Shown piece by piece: positions 60,183-64,000 of a DNA stretch of 64,000 nucleotides (positions within the stretch are counted from its first letter, which is position 1; each line of letters begins with the position of its first letter). The notes beneath the pieces are model-generated. The model saw only the letters and a program-made list of their open reading frames with translations. It did no database searches and had not been told where the DNA came from. Location of the stretch: positions 620,001 through 684,000 of the forward strand of contig JBCAQO010000012.1 of assembly GCA_039111635.1 (NCBI GenBank). Direction: 5' to 3'. This DNA comes from Heterobasidion occidentale (lineage: Eukaryota; Basidiomycota; Agaricomycetes; Russulales; Bondarzewiaceae). A program made the translations under genes and the position numbers.

Positions 60183-61414
60183 CCGAACGCAGACAGGTCC
60201 AAGACAGGAAAATCTATGGCCAAATGCAATGAGTCGTTCGAGACTGTAGCGGTGTTCTGCAAGATTTGTGAAGAGTTTTTGAGAGAGCAGACCGAGTATG
60301 TTATGAGATGAGAGAGAGCAGTTAAGGAGAAGGAATGAGGAACTGATAAACCGGGTGACTCATTGAACAGCGTGCGCCTACTAGTACTGCGTCTCCGCCA
60401 CACCTCGGGACTCCTCGGGCTCCTACTACTACTAGTCTCTCACTCGTACTTCAACCTGCTATCGAATAATCGAACCACTGAGATCCTGCCGTAGAAGGTC
60501 AGGCTCAGCAATGCTTCGACTCATTCTGAAGGGCCATCAAACTGCAAGCATGTGCCAACTTTGCACTCTTCTCAGCTCCTCTAAATCCGCGATTTGGTTC
60601 AAAGGTTCATGCGACTTCGAGACGCAATACAAATTTGTAAACATGACCTATCCTGCTCCATTATTTCATCGACTAGCACAGACTTGAAATGCGATGCCAC
60701 CTACGACTATGCATTTTTCTCTGGCAGTGCGACAGTGCCGGTCCATCAGCCCATTCTCATCTCAAGAGCGCTCTCTACTACGATCAGTACAAGCACGCGG
60801 GTCGAGCGCTCTCGTTGTTGCGTACGTCTCTTAGCGCCTTTACATCTAATTCTCACAAAAGGTCTACGTCATGCTCCAAATCATGGCAGTTGGACGATCT
60901 GTTGCACATCCGTAGCAAGAAGTTGTAGTCTCACATAGGTACTTCGTTTTTGTCAAGTCTCCTGGAGCTTTAGGCACAATCAAGGATTTCAACGTAACGT
61001 GGGTTTCTGACGGCAGGGGCTTGACATCAGAGTTGGCGAAATATGTCTATAGACCGTATAATTGACTTCCTATATAACGGGGCGTCAAGCCGAAACCTCG
61101 ACGACGATCATGATGTTAGGAGCGAAGGATATTCTTGAAGTCGTGAAACTCTCGAAGTACACCGCTCAAGGTACTTCCGGTAGGTAGGTATCAGATTCGA
61201 GCAAGAAGGGCTCGCCGGTGAGGTGATAGAATCAGGTAGATGTGGTCAGCCTTGTCCTCGATTTCGAACATAGTACCTAAACGCCGCCGTTGACTATCTC
61301 TTTCCATAAATACTCCGGTGACTTCTCAGCATCTGTTGCAGCCGTGATTAGTATTTTCGGACGGGAAGACCATCCCAGTTGAGTTTCTCACCAGTTTCAT
61401 CTTCATCTGAACAA
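60183..61414. other. Intergenic, about 1.2 kb
   Basis: Upstream region of the LARP1-like gene and 3' flank of the next gene. Short frames near 60590-60930 carry no motif. Confidence 0.5.
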
Positions 61415-63234
61415 TCAAGGAATCCGCCACATTGCGATTCCAGATCGTTCCTTCTCCACTTCATCCTTGACTGCCTTACTCTCTCCGCTCCTGATAGCGC
61501 CGGCAACGAATAATCTCAGCGCCGCCTTGACCGCATCTTCCTTCTCATCCTCCGGCGCTTTCTCGTTAATAGACCCTTTCCCCTCCTCTGTCTCTGCAGT
61601 TTCGAGAATAACCCTCGCCCAATCGACACACATGTCCAAAAACTCGTACAACACACTCACGATCCCTTCAAATTGACTACTCGGTTCTCCCACCTTATCG
61701 CCCTCCGGCAACTTTACTTTCCACAATTGCTCAAGTGTGAGCCCGTCCCACGCAACAAGGGGCGCGCCCACCTTGACAGGGACTACGAGTGCGGGGCATC
61801 CATTCAACAACTGGTAGTAAATGACACTCTCGCCCGGCCGCGCACTCGTCGTCCATAGGTGTCTGTGAGGCTTCAGGCCAACAATGACAAGGACTAAGCG
61901 TCGAGGTGTGGGAGGCGGCGGGAGCGCAATGAGTTGCGGCTCCGGAGAGGGTGTGCGAGAGCGAGCGAAGACGTTGGAGAGCGAAGGAAGGCTCAAGTTG
62001 GAGAGATGGCTCAGTCCGTGAGGCTCCTCGGGAGTGGGTGGCAACGTGGGAGGAGGAGCGGCGAAGACGAACGCGGAGGCCGACTCAGCAAGCAGGGTTT
62101 CGCCAATCCTGTAATCACCTGAGGAACGAGCGATGAATAAACTATCACGACCAACGTAAAGGGTTTTACTACCTAATAAAAACGGCCCATGACAGAAGAT
62201 AATGTCAGGCTTCATAGAGCGAGGGATAATCGGCCTTCGGCCACTTGCGAACAGGTATGGAGAGAACCATCCCTTCTCAACCGCTAAATAATCCTTCACG
62301 GTCGCGAAGAGCGAATTATCTCTAGATAACAGAATTGCCTTCATCATCAACTGTGTCTTAAAACCACTGTTGTCGTCAAAATACACGCACTTGTGCACGC
62401 TACTTCTGTAAAAACCCAGAGAAGCGTCCTCGAAAGTATGCTTGAATTTGAGAGTGATCAGTATGGCCTTGACGCTCGTCGTCTCAAGTTTTTTCGAGTG
62501 GATAGGTATCATAGACTTTATCGGCTCGCCAATGACCAGGTCATTTGCAAGCTTAAGACCAATGTCAAACCCAGCATGCATGCCGATTTCCACAAGGATC
62601 GAGTCCCCTACAGTGGAAACGACAGCGTCTGTCACAGTTCCCATAACGGGGGCGGCTACAGCGGCCACTCCACCCTACAAAAGTGTACCTGTTTCGTGAG
62701 CATGGCGATCCTTAAAGTAGAACAAAAGACCCGAGCACTGACAGTAGCAACAATCACGGTATGGACAGCGAGATCCCGAAAACGGATGCAGGGTAAGAGA
62801 AACGGTGAGGAATCGCCCCACTGGAGACGTATAAGTTCGTTGCGGCGCAAGTACCGATGTGAGGGTACAGGATGTTGACAAAGTGAGTATGTAGATTGTT
62901 AACAATGGGATGGACATACCGGGGAAAGACATATCACGCTAGTTCCGGCTGCGCGCAACGACTCATAGGACGATATCACGATCCTCCCAGTCATTGACTG
63001 TGATCATGATAAAGAATCAGCACTAGGGTTCCTCGGCTTGGATACACAGACAATCGGCCCAGACAGTGAATTGATCAAGCACTGCAGAGTCGTTGCCTCT
63101 ACCATCAGTCTTCCAAGCCAGCACTGACTCACCCCAACAAGCTTCCGAACTATCCATGGTGCAGCTTTCTCTTCTTCAGCGTTGGGTATGGACACGGGAT
63201 CGATGGGACCGAGAGGTGATACATCCGTGCTCAT
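61415..63234 (-). CDS. Uncharacterised 528-residue protein, one frameshift
   Basis: Exons 61415-62820, 62920-62997, 63133-63234. The N-terminus is MSTDVSPLGPIDPVS, followed by a hydrophobic segment (LAVHTVIVATVSARVF), a Gly/Ala/Val-rich stretch (GGVAAVAAPVMGTVTDAVV), then KKLETTSVKAILITLKFKHT, CVYFDDNSGFKTQLMMKAIL, PRRLVLVIVGLKPHRHLWTT and ESVIYYQLLNGCPALVVPVK. Exon 61415-62820 is one base short near 62675 in a G run; restoring one base removes the stop and matches the phases. It may be membrane-associated. No domain recognised. The start could also be an upstream in-frame Met near 63267. Confidence 0.6.
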
Positions 63235-64000
63235 GGTTTGAAAAGACAATGGTATCATAGGTAGAAAGATATGGGGAACTGAAGATGAAATCGCTTCATC
63301 GGCCCGAGCCAATCATATCGCCCTGAACTTTGCCCTGAGCAACGACGGATCAACGTCGAGGACAACGAAAGCTCCCAATTCTGAACATGAAGTGGAAGCT
63401 TTGTTCATGACATTTGGCAATTGGCGGGTAGACGAAGGTAGACGACTGGTAGACGAGGCCGGCCTGAACGGATAAAGTCGACTCGGCTATGACGTTGCTT
63501 CTTACAGCTGTTTCCGAAATGATTATCAAGCGCGTCGTGAGCCTAGGAAAATCAAAATAATCAAGAAAATGGGCTCAGAAAAGAGTTGCTCGTAGCTCAC
63601 TTAATTTTGACCATACAGACTCGCTCTACAAACTAAACCTGAACGGGTTGGCGAGGCGCAGAAGGCTGGAGCAAAAACGAGGCAGTTTGAGAGAGCGGTT
63701 GTGGAGCTAGGTTTCCTGGCCCTAACCTGCCCTTGCGGCGAAAGTAGAGCAGCTAGCGACAGGCGGAGACCGCGCCCTTGCCCAGAGGAGGCCTCCGAAG
63801 GCGATGGAGGCAAAAAGGAGGGCGTACGGCGCCGTCGTTGTCGTCCCAGCGCTGCTCCCGTCGGCGGCAGCTGACACGTGACACGCCATTGAACAAAGTG
63901 TCGTCGTTTGGCTGATGTCTAGAGGCATATGCATAATTTTTTGGAATTTATAGATAGTGCTTGAATCTCATAAGGTTGGGGTGTACAAAAAATAGGGACT
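63235..64000. other. Right edge of the window, mostly non-coding
   Basis: Contains GTAGACGA-type short repeats near 63427-63455. A minus-strand frame from about 63892 to 63722 (MACHVSAAADGSSAG, then a hydrophobic ALLFASIAFGGLLWA) could be a small membrane protein or the end of a gene, but nothing else supports it. Confidence 0.35.

Noticed and set aside
1..64000. CRISPR array, operons, ribosome binding sites
   Set aside because: No spaced direct repeats of CRISPR type; intron-rich monocistronic genes show a eukaryotic nuclear sequence.

Overview
This window reads as nuclear DNA of a filamentous basidiomycete, probably an Agaricomycete. Genes lie on both strands with no operons. Almost every gene is cut by many introns of about 45-65 nt with GTRNGT-like donors, CTNAN-like branch sites and YAG acceptors. 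Several families are typical of these fungi: a DUF6533 membrane protein, a helical-bundle/TPR protein, a G-alpha with a long insert, a GPI-type Ser/Thr-rich secreted protein and a D-arabinitol dehydrogenase. The exon models here were built by hand from splice signals, reading phase and remembered family sequence; no search was run.

Layout. 0-9 kb (+): 3' part of LYS2 (lysine synthesis), a 16-exon DUF6533 membrane protein, a viperin/RSAD2-type radical-SAM enzyme, and a helical-bundle plus TPR protein. 9-19 kb (-): a histidine acid phosphatase, a D-arabinitol/sorbitol dehydrogenase and a long-form tRNase Z. 19-25.5 kb: mostly non-coding, with two tail-to-tail paralogous alpha/beta hydrolases. 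25.6-27.7 kb (-): a delta-12-type fatty acid desaturase with 15 exons. 27.7-34 kb: a gene-poor stretch, a small conserved protein and a GPI-anchored-type secreted protein. 34-41 kb: BIR1/survivin (-) head-to-head with a WAPL cohesin-release factor (+), sharing a 180-bp promoter that holds an ACGCGT box. 41-48 kb: three members of an uncharacterised family, two in tandem, around an acidic Ser/Glu-rich protein. 48.6-64 kb: an acidic protein with an EF-hand-like C-terminus, a Pmp3-type proteolipid, an atypical G-alpha, a LARP1-like La-motif protein and an uncharacterised 528-residue protein.

Three things stand out. (1) A complete viperin homologue, the radical-SAM family that makes the antiviral nucleotide ddhCTP in animals, sits just upstream of a helical-bundle/TPR protein on the same strand. 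(2) Micro-exons of 5, 8, 11, 12 and 14 nt recur, some carrying catalytic motifs. (3) About twenty places in otherwise well-conserved genes, several of them essential in other fungi, need one extra base to stay in frame, usually in short homopolymers. This looks like consensus deletion error in the assembly rather than gene decay, and it should be settled before any of these genes is called a pseudogene.
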